Both the position numbers and the translations under genes were made by a program. Shown one piece after another: positions 8,484 to 17,946 of a stretch of 64,000 bases of DNA. Origin of the DNA: JAVBLY01 sp031553035. GTDB lineage: Bacteria > Bacillota > Clostridia > Peptostreptococcales > Anaerovoracaceae. Each line of letters starts with the position of its first letter. The stretch's first letter is position 1. The stretch covers positions 1-64,000 of the forward strand of contig JAVBLY010000009.1 of NCBI GenBank assembly GCA_031553035.1, in the 5' to 3' direction. The notes under the pieces are model-generated. The model had not been told where the DNA came from. It saw only the letters and a list, made by a program, of their open reading frames with translations, and searched no databases.

Positions 8484-10535
8484 ATGAAAAGTAAGAATAA
8501 AAAATTAATAACAGGTGATATTGTGAAATCATCTGCCATCGGGTCTTTCAAAAAGCTGAACCCCGTATACATGATCAAAAACCCCGTAATGTTCGTAGTT
8601 GAAATAGGCTTTTTTCTGACGCTGCTCTTGAGCTTCTTTCCTGATTTGTTCGGGAACGCAGCTCCTGAGGCCAGGGTGTACAACATAATAGTTACAGTGG
8701 TACTTCTCATAACCATTTTGTTTGCAAATTTTGCGGAATCAATTGCAGAGGGAAGGGGGAAGGCTCAGGCTGAGAGCCTTAAGAAAACTCAGAAGGATAT
8801 GACTGCTCATCGTGTAGATTCAGATGGAAATGAAACAGTAGTAGATGGAAATACTCTGAAAAAAGGTGACGTGGTCATGGTTTATGCAGGAGAGCTGATA
8901 CCTAACGACGGCGATGTGCTTGAAGGCGTCGCCTCGGTTGATGAATCTGCCATAACAGGTGAATCCGCTCCGGTACTTAAGGAAGCAGGAGGAGATTTTT
9001 CTTCAGTGACCGCAGGAACCACTGTAATTAGTGACTGGCTCAAGATCGAGTTAACAGCAAATCCGGGGGAGTCGTTCATAGACAAGATGATACTTCTTGT
9101 TGAAGGAGCAACCCGTAAAAAAACACCGAATGAAATTGCGCTGAGCATACTACTCATAAGTTTGACGGCAATATTTCTGATCGTTATTATAACGCTGTAC
9201 CCGATAGCAGCATACAATGGGATCATACTTCCCATATCGACACTGGCGGCATTGACGGTCTGCCTAATTCCGACTACCATCGGCGGACTTCTTTCTGCCA
9301 TCGGTATAGCCGGGATGGACAGAGTGACCCGATTCAATGTCATAGCAATGTCCGGCAAGGCTGTGGAAGCCTGCGGAGACGTTGACACGATGATCCTGGA
9401 TAAGACCGGGACTATAACATACGGTAACCGTATGGCTTCACAGTTCATTTCAATGGACAACGCATCTAATATCGAGCTTATAAAATATGCCGTTCTTTGT
9501 TCAATATCCGACAGCACACCGGAAGGAAGGTCCATAGTCAAGTTGGGAGCAGAGCTTCTGGGTGAGGAACCTGCCATTCCGGAAAAAAGTGAATTTGTTG
9601 AATTTACAGCACAGACCAGAATGAGCGGGGTTGATTTTCCTGACGGGACTAAGATAAGAAAAGGTGCTTATGACGCTGTTCGTGCTTATGTGCTCTCCCT
9701 TGGCGGGGTTATTTCAGGTGATCTTGAAGGCAAAGTCAATGATGTTTCAAAGTTGGGCGGAACACCGCTGGTAGTCTGTGTGAATGACCAAATTCTGGGA
9801 GTGATTTATCTTAAGGATATAGTCAAAGATGAACTTACTGAAAGATTCAAGCGTCTTAGGGCAACAGGGATCGAGACAATAATGTGCACCGGAGACAATC
9901 CGCTGACTGCCGCGACCATAGCTGAGGAAGCAGGTGTAGACGGTTTTATAGCCGAGTGCAAACCGGAAGACAAGATAGATATTATCAAAGGTGAACAGTC
10001 AAAGGGAAAGATCGTCGCCATGACCGGCGACGGTACAAACGATGCACCGGCTCTGGCCGCGGCCAATGTGGGGATATGTATGAACAGCGGAACGACTGCG
10101 GCCAAAGAAGCGGCAAACATGGTTGATCTGGATTCGGATCCTACAAAGATCCTTGACATAGTCGAGATCGGCAAGCAGCTTCTAATAACCAGAGGCTCGC
10201 TGACAACATTCAGCATAGCAAACGATATAGCAAAGTATTTCGCCATAATACCGGCAATTTTCATAGCCTTGGTGCCACAGATGGAAATGCTCAATATAAT
10301 GAACCTTTCTACACCAAGCAGTGCAATACTGTCGGCTCTGATTTTCAATGCAGTTATAATTCCCTGCCTCATACCGCTTGCTATGAGAGGGGTCAAATAC
10401 AAACCTCAGCGCTCGGAAAAAATGCTGGCGCACAATATGCTTATGTACGGGCTGGGCGGCATAATTGTTCCGTTTATCGGGATAAAAATAATAGATATGA
10501 TCATCATGCCGCTTCTGGCGATGATAGGACTATAG
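8484..10535 (+). CDS. kdpB: K+-transporting P-type ATPase subunit B
   Basis: The 683-residue P-type ATPase has the TGES actuator motif near residue 158, the phosphorylation motif DKTGTIT with Asp 306, and the hinge motif TGDGTNDAP near residue 515. It hydrolyses ATP to drive potassium uptake through KdpA. It follows kdpA after 20 bp, is followed by kdpC after 9 bp, and is complete at normal length. Confidence 0.98.
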   Translation: MKSKNKKLITGDIVKSSAIGSFKKLNPVYMIKNPVMFVVEIGFFLTLLLSFFPDLFGNAAPEARVYNIIVTVVLLITILFANFAESIAEGRGKAQAESLKKTQKDMTAHRVDSDGNETVVDGNTLKKGDVVMVYAGELIPNDGDVLEGVASVDESAITGESAPVLKEAGGDFSSVTAGTTVISDWLKIELTANPGESFIDKMILLVEGATRKKTPNEIALSILLISLTAIFLIVIITLYPIAAYNGIILPISTLAALTVCLIPTTIGGLLSAIGIAGMDRVTRFNVIAMSGKAVEACGDVDTMILDKTGTITYGNRMASQFISMDNASNIELIKYAVLCSISDSTPEGRSIVKLGAELLGEEPAIPEKSEFVEFTAQTRMSGVDFPDGTKIRKGAYDAVRAYVLSLGGVISGDLEGKVNDVSKLGGTPLVVCVNDQILGVIYLKDIVKDELTERFKRLRATGIETIMCTGDNPLTAATIAEEAGVDGFIAECKPEDKIDIIKGEQSKGKIVAMTGDGTNDAPALAAANVGICMNSGTTAAKEAANMVDLDSDPTKILDIVEIGKQLLITRGSLTTFSIANDIAKYFAIIPAIFIALVPQMEMLNIMNLSTPSSAILSALIFNAVIIPCLIPLAMRGVKYKPQRSEKMLAHNMLMYGLGGIIVPFIGIKIIDMIIMPLLAMIGL

Positions 10536-10544
10536 GAGGAGAAT

Positions 10545-11168
10545 ATGAAAACGTTTATTAAAAATATAAAAACCCCATTTCTAATAACAATTGCTCTTCT
10601 GCTCATATGCGGAATAATATTCCCGCTGGTGATGACAGGGTTAAGTCAAGTGATCTTTCCCCATCAGTCCAACGGCAGTATGATCAAAGTAGACAGTAAG
10701 ACAGTTGGATCGGAGCTCCTCGGTCAGGATCTGACCGGTGAAATATACATGAAGGGCAGGCCTTCATCTGTAGACTATAATACTTATACAAAGGCCGACA
10801 AGGAGAATGGTGAGTATGCAGGTGTTGCGACAGGTTCCTACAACTACGGACCGACTAACCCGGTACTGACAAAGAGGGTCAGGACTGATATGGATGATTT
10901 TCTTAAGGCGAATCCCACAGTGAAAAAAGAGGATATACCGACAGACCTCATGTCATCTTCAGGATCAGGGCTGGATCCCGATATAAGCCCTAAATCGGCA
11001 GAGATACAGATACCCAGGCTAATTGAAACGACCGGTCTTTCTGAAGAGGAACTGACTGGAATCGTAAGGGAAAGCACAGACGGCAAGTTCCTTGGGATAT
11101 TCGGTGAAGAAACGGTCAATGTACTTAATGTTAACCTGCTTATAGCAGAGAAACTTGAGATAATTTAA
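10545..11168 (+). CDS. kdpC: K+-transporting ATPase subunit C
   Basis: The 207-residue protein has one N-terminal transmembrane helix (about residues 9-32) and an extracytoplasmic domain containing the typical GSYNYGPTNP and SGSGLDPDISP motifs of KdpC. It stabilises the KdpA/KdpB complex. AGGAGG lies just before the ATG. It is the last gene of kdpABC. Confidence 0.97.
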   Translation: MKTFIKNIKTPFLITIALLLICGIIFPLVMTGLSQVIFPHQSNGSMIKVDSKTVGSELLGQDLTGEIYMKGRPSSVDYNTYTKADKENGEYAGVATGSYNYGPTNPVLTKRVRTDMDDFLKANPTVKKEDIPTDLMSSSGSGLDPDISPKSAEIQIPRLIETTGLSEEELTGIVRESTDGKFLGIFGEETVNVLNVNLLIAEKLEII

Positions 11169-11203
11169 TACATATCATGTGATAATACAATAAAAATTAC
11201 AAT

Positions 11204-11277
11204 TTGATAACAAAATAACAAAATGGACATTCCTGAACTACCTGTCTATTGACAAAAATATAACAAATAGATATAAT
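11204..11277 (+). promoter_or_regulatory. rex promoter with two Rex-like operators
   Basis: TTGACA (11249-11254) and TATAAT (11272-11277) are both consensus and 17 bp apart. TTGACAAAAATATAACAA (11249-11266) overlaps the -35 element, and TTGATAACAAAATAACAA (11204-11221) lies 28 bp further up. They match the known TTGTTAA-N4-TTAACAA Rex operator at 11 and 12 of 14 defined positions. This indicates NADH/NAD+-controlled autoregulation and probably control of the hydrogenase genes downstream. Confidence 0.75.
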
Positions 11278-11345
11278 TAATATCGATAGGGCGAATATCG
11301 ATATATGATATATCTAAAGAAACTTGTCAAAAGGAAGAGGTAAGC

Positions 11346-11996
11346 ATGTCCTCGAAAATACCAATGTCCATAATGCTTTATAAGCGACTAAACAGTTATC
11401 TTCACTATATGAAGCAACTGCCGCTTGGCGATTCCGACAACATATCTTCAACTGTCATTGCTGCAGCTCTGGGTGTTAACAATGTGCAGGTCAGAAAAGA
11501 CCTGGCCATAGCCAGTGATGGCGGGAAACCAAGAGTAGGGCATATGACAAAGGATCTGATTGCCGATCTGGAACATTTTCTCGGATATGACAACTGCTCA
11601 AATGCGGTGCTGGTGGGTGCCGGCAATATGGGTAATACCCTTCTGTCTTATGATAATTTAGAACAATACGGAATAAAAATAGTAGCTGCTTTCGACTGCG
11701 AGCCGGATTTGATAGGTACTGCTGTAGGTAATGTCAAAATCTTGGATGTGGAGAGAATGGCAGATATATGCAGGCGTCTCGATGTCAATATCGGGATAGT
11801 CGCCGTTCCTCCGCTTCATGCACAGGAGGTATGTGAGGAGCTGATATCAGGCGGGATTCGCGCTGTGTGGAATTTTGCACCGGTCAATCTGAGTGTGCCT
11901 GAAACTGTGACAGTAAAGAATGAAGATATGGCTACGTCGCTGGCAATTTTAAGAAAACAACTGGCGGAAAACATCGAACATTTCGGGTTTGTATAA
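11346..11996 (+). CDS. rex: Redox-sensing transcriptional repressor Rex
   Basis: The 216-residue protein has the Rex layout: an N-terminal winged helix (about residues 1-75, with the NNVQVRKDL recognition region) and a Rossmann domain with VLVGAGNMGNTL at about residue 95. Rex binds DNA when NADH/NAD+ is low and releases it when NADH accumulates, which induces NADH-consuming fermentative enzymes. It heads the hydrogenase cluster, as in many Clostridia, and its promoter carries two Rex-like sites. Confidence 0.96.
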   Translation: MSSKIPMSIMLYKRLNSYLHYMKQLPLGDSDNISSTVIAAALGVNNVQVRKDLAIASDGGKPRVGHMTKDLIADLEHFLGYDNCSNAVLVGAGNMGNTLLSYDNLEQYGIKIVAAFDCEPDLIGTAVGNVKILDVERMADICRRLDVNIGIVAVPPLHAQEVCEELISGGIRAVWNFAPVNLSVPETVTVKNEDMATSLAILRKQLAENIEHFGFV

Positions 11997-12026
11997 TCCG
12001 GAATAAAGTAAGTTGGGAGAAAAAAT

Positions 12027-12521
12027 ATGACTCATGAACTTTCTACAAAATTTGAACGTGTCTGCACGATTCTTGACAAACATGAACGAAATCCGTATCA
12101 GCTGATTCCAATACTCAAGGAGATACAGGATGCCTATTCATATCTGCCTGAGGATATTATGACCTATGTGGCAACAGCATTGGGAATATCGCCGGGAGCT
12201 GTTTTCGGCACGTCCACGTTTTACTCGTATTTTACATTCGAGCCTAAGGGCAAGTATGTTATAAAAGTATGCGACGGCACTGCCTGCCACGTAAAAAAAT
12301 CATGGGAGATCATAAGGACACTGGCACAGGAACTGGGTTTGTCAGAAAAGAAAAGAACGACAGACGACATGATGTTCACACTGGAGACCGTGGCATGCAT
12401 CGGGGCTTGTGCATTGGCCCCCGTAGTCGTTGTGAATGATGACGTATACGGCGCCATGACGAAAGAAAAGACCATCGATCTTATTAACAGGATCCGGGAG
12501 GAGGAAAAGATAAATGGCTGA
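12027..12521 (+). CDS. NADH-dependent [FeFe]-hydrogenase subunit C (NuoE-like)
   Basis: The 164-residue protein is a NuoE/HydC/HndA-type subunit with a thioredoxin-like [2Fe-2S] domain. The ligand cysteines lie in CDGTACHVKKS and ETVACIGACALAP. It passes electrons between the flavin subunit and the hydrogenase. It overlaps the next gene by 8 bp, supporting a HydCBA complex. Confidence 0.93.
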   Translation: MTHELSTKFERVCTILDKHERNPYQLIPILKEIQDAYSYLPEDIMTYVATALGISPGAVFGTSTFYSYFTFEPKGKYVIKVCDGTACHVKKSWEIIRTLAQELGLSEKKRTTDDMMFTLETVACIGACALAPVVVVNDDVYGAMTKEKTIDLINRIREEEKING

Positions 12522-14238
12522 AATGATAACGCTGGAGATGCGAAAAGAAGAATACCAAAAATATGCCTCGGATCATAAAAACAGAATAACTATATGTGCC
12601 GGAACCGGCTGTATGGCTAACGGATCCATGAAGATTTATGAAAGGTTCCGGGAGATCATAGAGGAGAGGGGATTATCGGTAACTGTTGCACTTGAAAAAG
12701 AGCGGGCGGATTATTCACTTGTAAAGAGCGGATGTCAGGGATTCTGTCAGATGGGACCCCTGATCACGCTTCATACACAGGGAATGATGTATACCAAAGT
12801 CCAGCTAACAGACGTGGAAGAGATAGTTGATAAGACATTGATAAACGGGGAGTGCATCGAAAGGCTCCTATACCGGAGCCCCAGTGACGGGGTTCATATA
12901 AAGGACAAGAACAGAATCCCGTTTTATTCAAAACAGAAGCGGTTGATGCTGGATATGTGTGGTCATATAGACGTAAGAAGCCTTGACGAATATATATTAA
13001 ACGACGGATATTTTATGGCGAGGAAAGCCGTTTTGGAAATGTCCGATAAAGAAATATGCGGCGAGATCCTGGAATCAGGGCTCAGAGGTCGTGGCGGTGC
13101 AGGTTTTCTCACCGGTGAAAAATGGGAGATGGCACGTACACAGGTAAGCGACCAGAGATATGTAATATGCAACGGCGATGAAGGTGACCCGGGTGCGTTT
13201 ATAGACAGATGCGCAATGGAGGGTAATCCACATGCCATTATTGAAGGAATGATCATTGCCGCCAGCGCTATAAATGCAAGTGAAGGGTATATATATGTCC
13301 GAATGGAATACCCGCTGGCAGTTCAGCGACTTAAGCATGCCATTACGGCAGCCAGAACCGCGGGGTTTCTTGGTAAAAACATTTTCGGTTCTAATAAAAA
13401 TTTGGAAATCACTGTGATGGAAGGTGCCGGAGCATTTGTATGTGGTGAAGAAACAGCTTTAATAGCTTCCATTGAGGGAAGAAGGGGCAGACCTGAAATC
13501 AAGCCGCCTTATCCCACAAAAAAAGGACTGTTTGGAAAGCCTACAGTAATTAATAATGTAGAGACACTTGCTACAGTTCCGGTCATCCTCAGAATGGGTG
13601 CGGATGAGTACAGCAAGATCGGTACCGAATCTTCAAAAGGCACAAAGACATTTGCGCTTACGGGACATGTTGCAAATACCGGACTTATTGAGGTTCCTTT
13701 CGGGACTACTCTGCGTGAGATCGTCGGGGATATCGGCGGCGGCGTGACAGACGACGAGGGTATATGCGGATATGATTTTAAGGCGGTTCAGATAGGTGGT
13801 CCGTCAGGCGGCTGCCTCACTCAGCAGCACCTGGATCTTCCCCTTGATTATGAGCATCTTCAGACAGTAAATGCCATGATGGGCTCAGGCGGCTTGGTTG
13901 TCATGAATCAAAATACCTGCATGGTAGAGATTGCCCGCTTTTTCATGAAGTTTACCGAGAATGAATCCTGCGGAAAATGCGTGGTATGCCGTGAAGGCAC
14001 ACGTCAGATGCGTTCATTACTGGACGATATTATTGAGGGAAGAGCAACTGAGGAGACTCTCACCTTGCTGGAGGATCTGGCTCAGGTTGTCAAGGTAGGC
14101 TCGTTATGTGCTTTAGGCAAAAATGCGCCTAATCCGGTGCTCTCGACTCTTCAATATTTCAGGGATGAGTATCTGGCACATATTTTGGAAAAACGTTGCC
14201 CCACGGGTAATTGCGAAGCTCTTTCCCATAAGGCTTGA
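12514..14238 (+). CDS. NADH-dependent [FeFe]-hydrogenase flavin subunit B (NuoF-like)
   Basis: The 574-residue protein has an N-terminal thioredoxin-like [2Fe-2S] domain (CAGTGC at about residue 29, CQGFC at about 74), the NuoF FMN/NADH core (GRGGAGF near 192, GEETALIAS near 311), an SLBB region and the [4Fe-4S] motif CGKCVVCREGT near 486. It ends soon after CPTGNC. Many HydB proteins continue into a C-terminal 2x[4Fe-4S] ferredoxin domain, which is absent here. It oxidises or reduces NAD(H) and is the likely flavin site for electron bifurcation. Confidence 0.93.
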   Translation: MAEMITLEMRKEEYQKYASDHKNRITICAGTGCMANGSMKIYERFREIIEERGLSVTVALEKERADYSLVKSGCQGFCQMGPLITLHTQGMMYTKVQLTDVEEIVDKTLINGECIERLLYRSPSDGVHIKDKNRIPFYSKQKRLMLDMCGHIDVRSLDEYILNDGYFMARKAVLEMSDKEICGEILESGLRGRGGAGFLTGEKWEMARTQVSDQRYVICNGDEGDPGAFIDRCAMEGNPHAIIEGMIIAASAINASEGYIYVRMEYPLAVQRLKHAITAARTAGFLGKNIFGSNKNLEITVMEGAGAFVCGEETALIASIEGRRGRPEIKPPYPTKKGLFGKPTVINNVETLATVPVILRMGADEYSKIGTESSKGTKTFALTGHVANTGLIEVPFGTTLREIVGDIGGGVTDDEGICGYDFKAVQIGGPSGGCLTQQHLDLPLDYEHLQTVNAMMGSGGLVVMNQNTCMVEIARFFMKFTENESCGKCVVCREGTRQMRSLLDDIIEGRATEETLTLLEDLAQVVKVGSLCALGKNAPNPVLSTLQYFRDEYLAHILEKRCPTGNCEALSHKA

Positions 14239-14255
14239 AAGGACAGTAAACAGGT

Positions 14256-16241
14256 ATGAAAAACAGAAAAGCAATAATCGACAATACAGCGGTCAATATC
14301 GATAATGAAAAAAACCTTCTGGAGCTCATCAGGAAGACGGATATCGACTTGCCTACTTTTTGTTACCATTCGGATATAAGTGTATACGGCGCCTGCCGTA
14401 TGTGTATGGTAGACGTTGAGGGAAAGGGAATAGTTCCCGCCTGCTCGACACTGCCCGAAGACGGAATGAACATAAAGACCAACACAAAACAAATCAGGGA
14501 CATGCGAAAGACGATCATAGAACTGATGCTGGCAAGTCACGAACATAACTGTACTACCTGCTCCAAGAGCGGAGAGTGCAGACTTCAGTCCATAGCAAAG
14601 CAGATGGGAGTTACTGACATCAGGTTCAAACAGATGAGCCATACGGAGCCGGTGGATTCTTCTTCCGATGCCATTTTCAGAGATCCGGGAAAGTGCATAC
14701 TGTGCGGTGACTGCGTAAGAGTCTGTAATGAGATACAGTCTGTAGGCGCTTTGGATTTTGCTTATCGTGGTGCGGACGCTAGAGTTGTCACCAGCTTTGA
14801 CAAGGGAATGGGAGAAATAGAGTGCGTAAACTGTGGGCAGTGCGTTAAGGTATGTCCGGTGGGAGCGCTTACACCAAAGTATCATATAAACAGCGTCTGG
14901 GATGCCATTTATGATGAGACCAAGACCGTGGTGGTCCAGATAGCACCCTCGGTTCGTGTAACATTAAGCGAATACTTCGGGCAGAAACCAGGTACACTTA
15001 CGATCGGAGAGATAATTTCGGCACTTCGCAGGATCGGATTCGATCGTGTTTATGATACCTGCTTCGGTGCCGACTTCACTGTCGTTGAAGAAGGGAAGGA
15101 ATTTCTTGACAGATATGAGAAAAAGGAAAATCTTCCTCTTCTTACATCATGCTGTCCGGCATGGGTCAAATTTGCGGAACAGTATTATCCCGATCTTCTT
15201 TCCAACATGTCATCCTGCCGTTCCCCCCAGCAGATGTTCGGAGCACTATGCAAGGATCAGCTTACAAAAGAACTGGATATAAAAAGAGAAGATCTGGTTG
15301 TCGTTTCCATCATGCCCTGTACTGCCAAAAAATTCGAGGCAAACCGAGATGAATTCAAAGTAGACGAAAATCCCGATGTGGATTATGTAATAACAACAAA
15401 AGAGCTGGCTCTCATGATCCAGGAAAACGGTATCGAATTCGACAGGCTTGAGCTTGGTTCATTCGATATGCCATTCGGCTTCTCAACAGGTGGCGGAGTC
15501 ATCTTCGGAACGTCAGGCGGAGTTAGCGAAGCGGTTTTAAGATATGCAGCAGATCAGCTTGAGAAAGGTTCAATGCAGGAATTCAAACAGTTAAGAGATA
15601 AAAACGATGTGAAGATCACCGAAGTAGAAATCGGAGGAAATACAATCAAATTGGCGGTAGTCAGCGGTCTTTCCAATGCAAGAAAGCTTATAGACCAGGT
15701 GAGAGAAGGCGAAGCTGAATTCGATCTTATAGAGGTAATGGCCTGCAGCGAAGGCTGTGTAAATGGCGGCGGTCAGCCGGTCGATACGGAGAACATTTCA
15801 GTGGCACAGCGTGCAAAAGGACTATATGACAGCGACAAGATGCTCCAGTTCCATGTATCCTCGGAGAACCCCTACCTTCAGCAGATATACCACGAAAGTG
15901 TGGATGAAGAAAAAGCGCAGGAGCTTTTCCATACAAAATACGAAACACGAAAGCGTATCATCCAGGATGATTTTGTCATAAATGAATCGTCGGGAGATAA
16001 AGAATTGTTGCTTTCCATATGTTTCGGAACAAGTTGCTTCTTAAGGGGCGCCCAGGATCTTTACAACCGGCTGATGGAATATATCCGTCAAAATGATCTC
16101 GAGGATCAAACGGAATTTAAGGCCAATTTCTGCGGTAAGCTATGTGAGAAAGGACCGGTTCTGAAGGTAAACGGGAAGTCACTGGAACACTGTACATACA
16201 AAACCGCAGTCAGAGAAATAGAGAATATAATTAGGAAGTGA
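14256..16241 (+). CDS. hydA: [FeFe]-hydrogenase catalytic subunit A
   Basis: The 661-residue protein has an N-terminal plant-type [2Fe-2S] domain (Cys at about 35-50), a His-ligated [4Fe-4S] motif (HEHNCTTCSKSGEC near 96), two [4Fe-4S] motifs near 148 and 190, and the H-cluster domain with L1 TSCCPAW (near 297), L2 MPCTAKKFE (near 353) and L3 EVMACSEGCVNGGGQP (near 493). A further thioredoxin-like [2Fe-2S] domain follows at about 585-661. This is the layout of Thermotoga-type bifurcating HydA, making H2 from NADH plus reduced ferredoxin. L3 has SE where PG is more usual. Confidence 0.95.
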   Translation: MKNRKAIIDNTAVNIDNEKNLLELIRKTDIDLPTFCYHSDISVYGACRMCMVDVEGKGIVPACSTLPEDGMNIKTNTKQIRDMRKTIIELMLASHEHNCTTCSKSGECRLQSIAKQMGVTDIRFKQMSHTEPVDSSSDAIFRDPGKCILCGDCVRVCNEIQSVGALDFAYRGADARVVTSFDKGMGEIECVNCGQCVKVCPVGALTPKYHINSVWDAIYDETKTVVVQIAPSVRVTLSEYFGQKPGTLTIGEIISALRRIGFDRVYDTCFGADFTVVEEGKEFLDRYEKKENLPLLTSCCPAWVKFAEQYYPDLLSNMSSCRSPQQMFGALCKDQLTKELDIKREDLVVVSIMPCTAKKFEANRDEFKVDENPDVDYVITTKELALMIQENGIEFDRLELGSFDMPFGFSTGGGVIFGTSGGVSEAVLRYAADQLEKGSMQEFKQLRDKNDVKITEVEIGGNTIKLAVVSGLSNARKLIDQVREGEAEFDLIEVMACSEGCVNGGGQPVDTENISVAQRAKGLYDSDKMLQFHVSSENPYLQQIYHESVDEEKAQELFHTKYETRKRIIQDDFVINESSGDKELLLSICFGTSCFLRGAQDLYNRLMEYIRQNDLEDQTEFKANFCGKLCEKGPVLKVNGKSLEHCTYKTAVREIENIIRK

Positions 16242-16248
16242 GACAACC

Positions 16249-17946
16249 ATGCGTCAGAATACAGTTTATACAGTAACAGCAAATTGTCAGGACTGCTATC
16301 GATGCGTTTGGGTCTGTCCGGTCAAAGCTATAAGAGTCACCGGCGGTCAGGCCAGGATCGAAGCCGACCTGTGCATCAAGTGCGGGACATGCGTCCGGGA
16401 ATGTCCTCAGCATGCAAAGAAGATACGTTCAGATCTCGAGGAAGTCAAAAAGCTGATGGAATCAGGTCAGATGGTTGTCGCCAGTGTAGCTCCTTCATTT
16501 GCAGCCGCGTTCAGCGGAAGCCTGTCCAAAAGACTTCCGTCTATATTGAGGCAACTTGGATTCAAGCATATTTCCGAAACTGCTGAAGGAGCTGAATACG
16601 TCACTGAAAAATCCTTTGAAGAAGACGTAAGCGGTAATGTCTGTACAGCATGTCCCACAGTGGTCAACTATATAGAAAAATACAAGCCTGAACTTATGGA
16701 CAGCTTGATACCTGTGGCCTCTCCAATGATAGCTCACGGCAGAATGCTCAAGTCCCGTTATCCCGGATGTTCAGTGGTATTTATCGGACCGTGCGCTGCG
16801 AAGAAGGAAGAAGCAGTCCGGCCGGAGAATCTGGATGCCATAGATTACGTCCTTACATTTGAAGAACTGACTGAATGGCTGAATGATGAAAATATCAAGC
16901 CGGAGCATTCGCTTGAAAGCGGATTCGATCATGTGAATATAGTTGGGAACGCCAGACTTTTCCCACTGGAAGGCGGTATGCTTGAGACCGGTAAAATAGA
17001 CAGCGAGCCTTCAGACAAAAATATTCTGAGGATCAGCGGAGCGGATGAATTACTGTATCTTTTCGATGATGAAGATAATTTGAACAGCATTAAATATATT
17101 GAGCCTCTTTTCTGTAAAGGGGGCTGTATCGGCGGTCCTGCATTTTCCGATGAAAAGACTCTCTTTGAAAGACGTAGCAATGTGATCGACTACTGGGAGA
17201 ATAATCCTGAAAATAACGATGTCGATACACCTGAGATAATCCATACAACAAAATTTGAGAATTCGCCGACTGGGCTCGATGACGTATCCGAATTGCAGAT
17301 AAACAAAGTCTACGAGAGGACGGGCAAGCTGGATCCGGCTTTCCAGCTCAACTGCGGCGCTTGCGGCTACAAGAGCTGCGAGGATAATGCTATCGCGGTG
17401 GTAAGAGGGATGGCTGAGCCGGATATGTGCATGCCTTATACGAGGAGGCTGGCACATCAGAGAACCGACATGATAATAGAAACGACTCCGGATGGTGTCG
17501 TGATCCTGGACAACGAGCTCCGGATTATCAAGATGAATCCGGCGTTTCAGAAGATGTTCATATGTAACAACGGTATACTGGGCAAGCGAATTTCATATCT
17601 GATCAATGCTGACGGGTTTGAAATGCTCCAGGCAGGAGCCGAGGAAACGTATGAATCCATGCAATCAAAATACGGCATCAGATATCATGAGATACTCTTC
17701 GCCATCAGAGAAGAAGGACAGTATGTAGGATTTTTCTCGGACATTTCAAAGATCAAACTGGACAGCAATCAGCTTGATGTAATCAAGACTCAGACTATAA
17801 TGCATGCCCAGGAATTCCTGGACCATCAGGTCAAATTCGCACAGGAAATGGCACACTATCTTGGAAAAAGCACTGCCCAGAGCGAAGAGATCGCCAAGAG
17901 ACTGATGAATCTTTACGAAGAGAATGAAGAGGGAGACAAGCGTTGA
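16249..17946 (+). CDS. Putative sensory [FeFe]-hydrogenase (HydS type, PAS domain)
   Basis: The 565-residue protein has two N-terminal [4Fe-4S] motifs (Cys from about 14 and 43), a divergent H-cluster domain (L1 CTACPTVV near 132, L2 GPCAAKKEE near 180, L3 CKGGCIGGP near 288), a four-Cys [4Fe-4S] motif (CGACGYKSC near 369), a PAS domain from about 408 and a helical C-terminus. The L1 motif lacks the TSCCP form of catalytic enzymes. This matches group C hydrogenases thought to sense H2. It is 7 bp from hydA and overlaps the phosphatase gene by 4 bp, so signalling to that phosphatase is likely. Confidence 0.9.
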   Translation: MRQNTVYTVTANCQDCYRCVWVCPVKAIRVTGGQARIEADLCIKCGTCVRECPQHAKKIRSDLEEVKKLMESGQMVVASVAPSFAAAFSGSLSKRLPSILRQLGFKHISETAEGAEYVTEKSFEEDVSGNVCTACPTVVNYIEKYKPELMDSLIPVASPMIAHGRMLKSRYPGCSVVFIGPCAAKKEEAVRPENLDAIDYVLTFEELTEWLNDENIKPEHSLESGFDHVNIVGNARLFPLEGGMLETGKIDSEPSDKNILRISGADELLYLFDDEDNLNSIKYIEPLFCKGGCIGGPAFSDEKTLFERRSNVIDYWENNPENNDVDTPEIIHTTKFENSPTGLDDVSELQINKVYERTGKLDPAFQLNCGACGYKSCEDNAIAVVRGMAEPDMCMPYTRRLAHQRTDMIIETTPDGVVILDNELRIIKMNPAFQKMFICNNGILGKRISYLINADGFEMLQAGAEETYESMQSKYGIRYHEILFAIREEGQYVGFFSDISKIKLDSNQLDVIKTQTIMHAQEFLDHQVKFAQEMAHYLGKSTAQSEEIAKRLMNLYEENEEGDKR

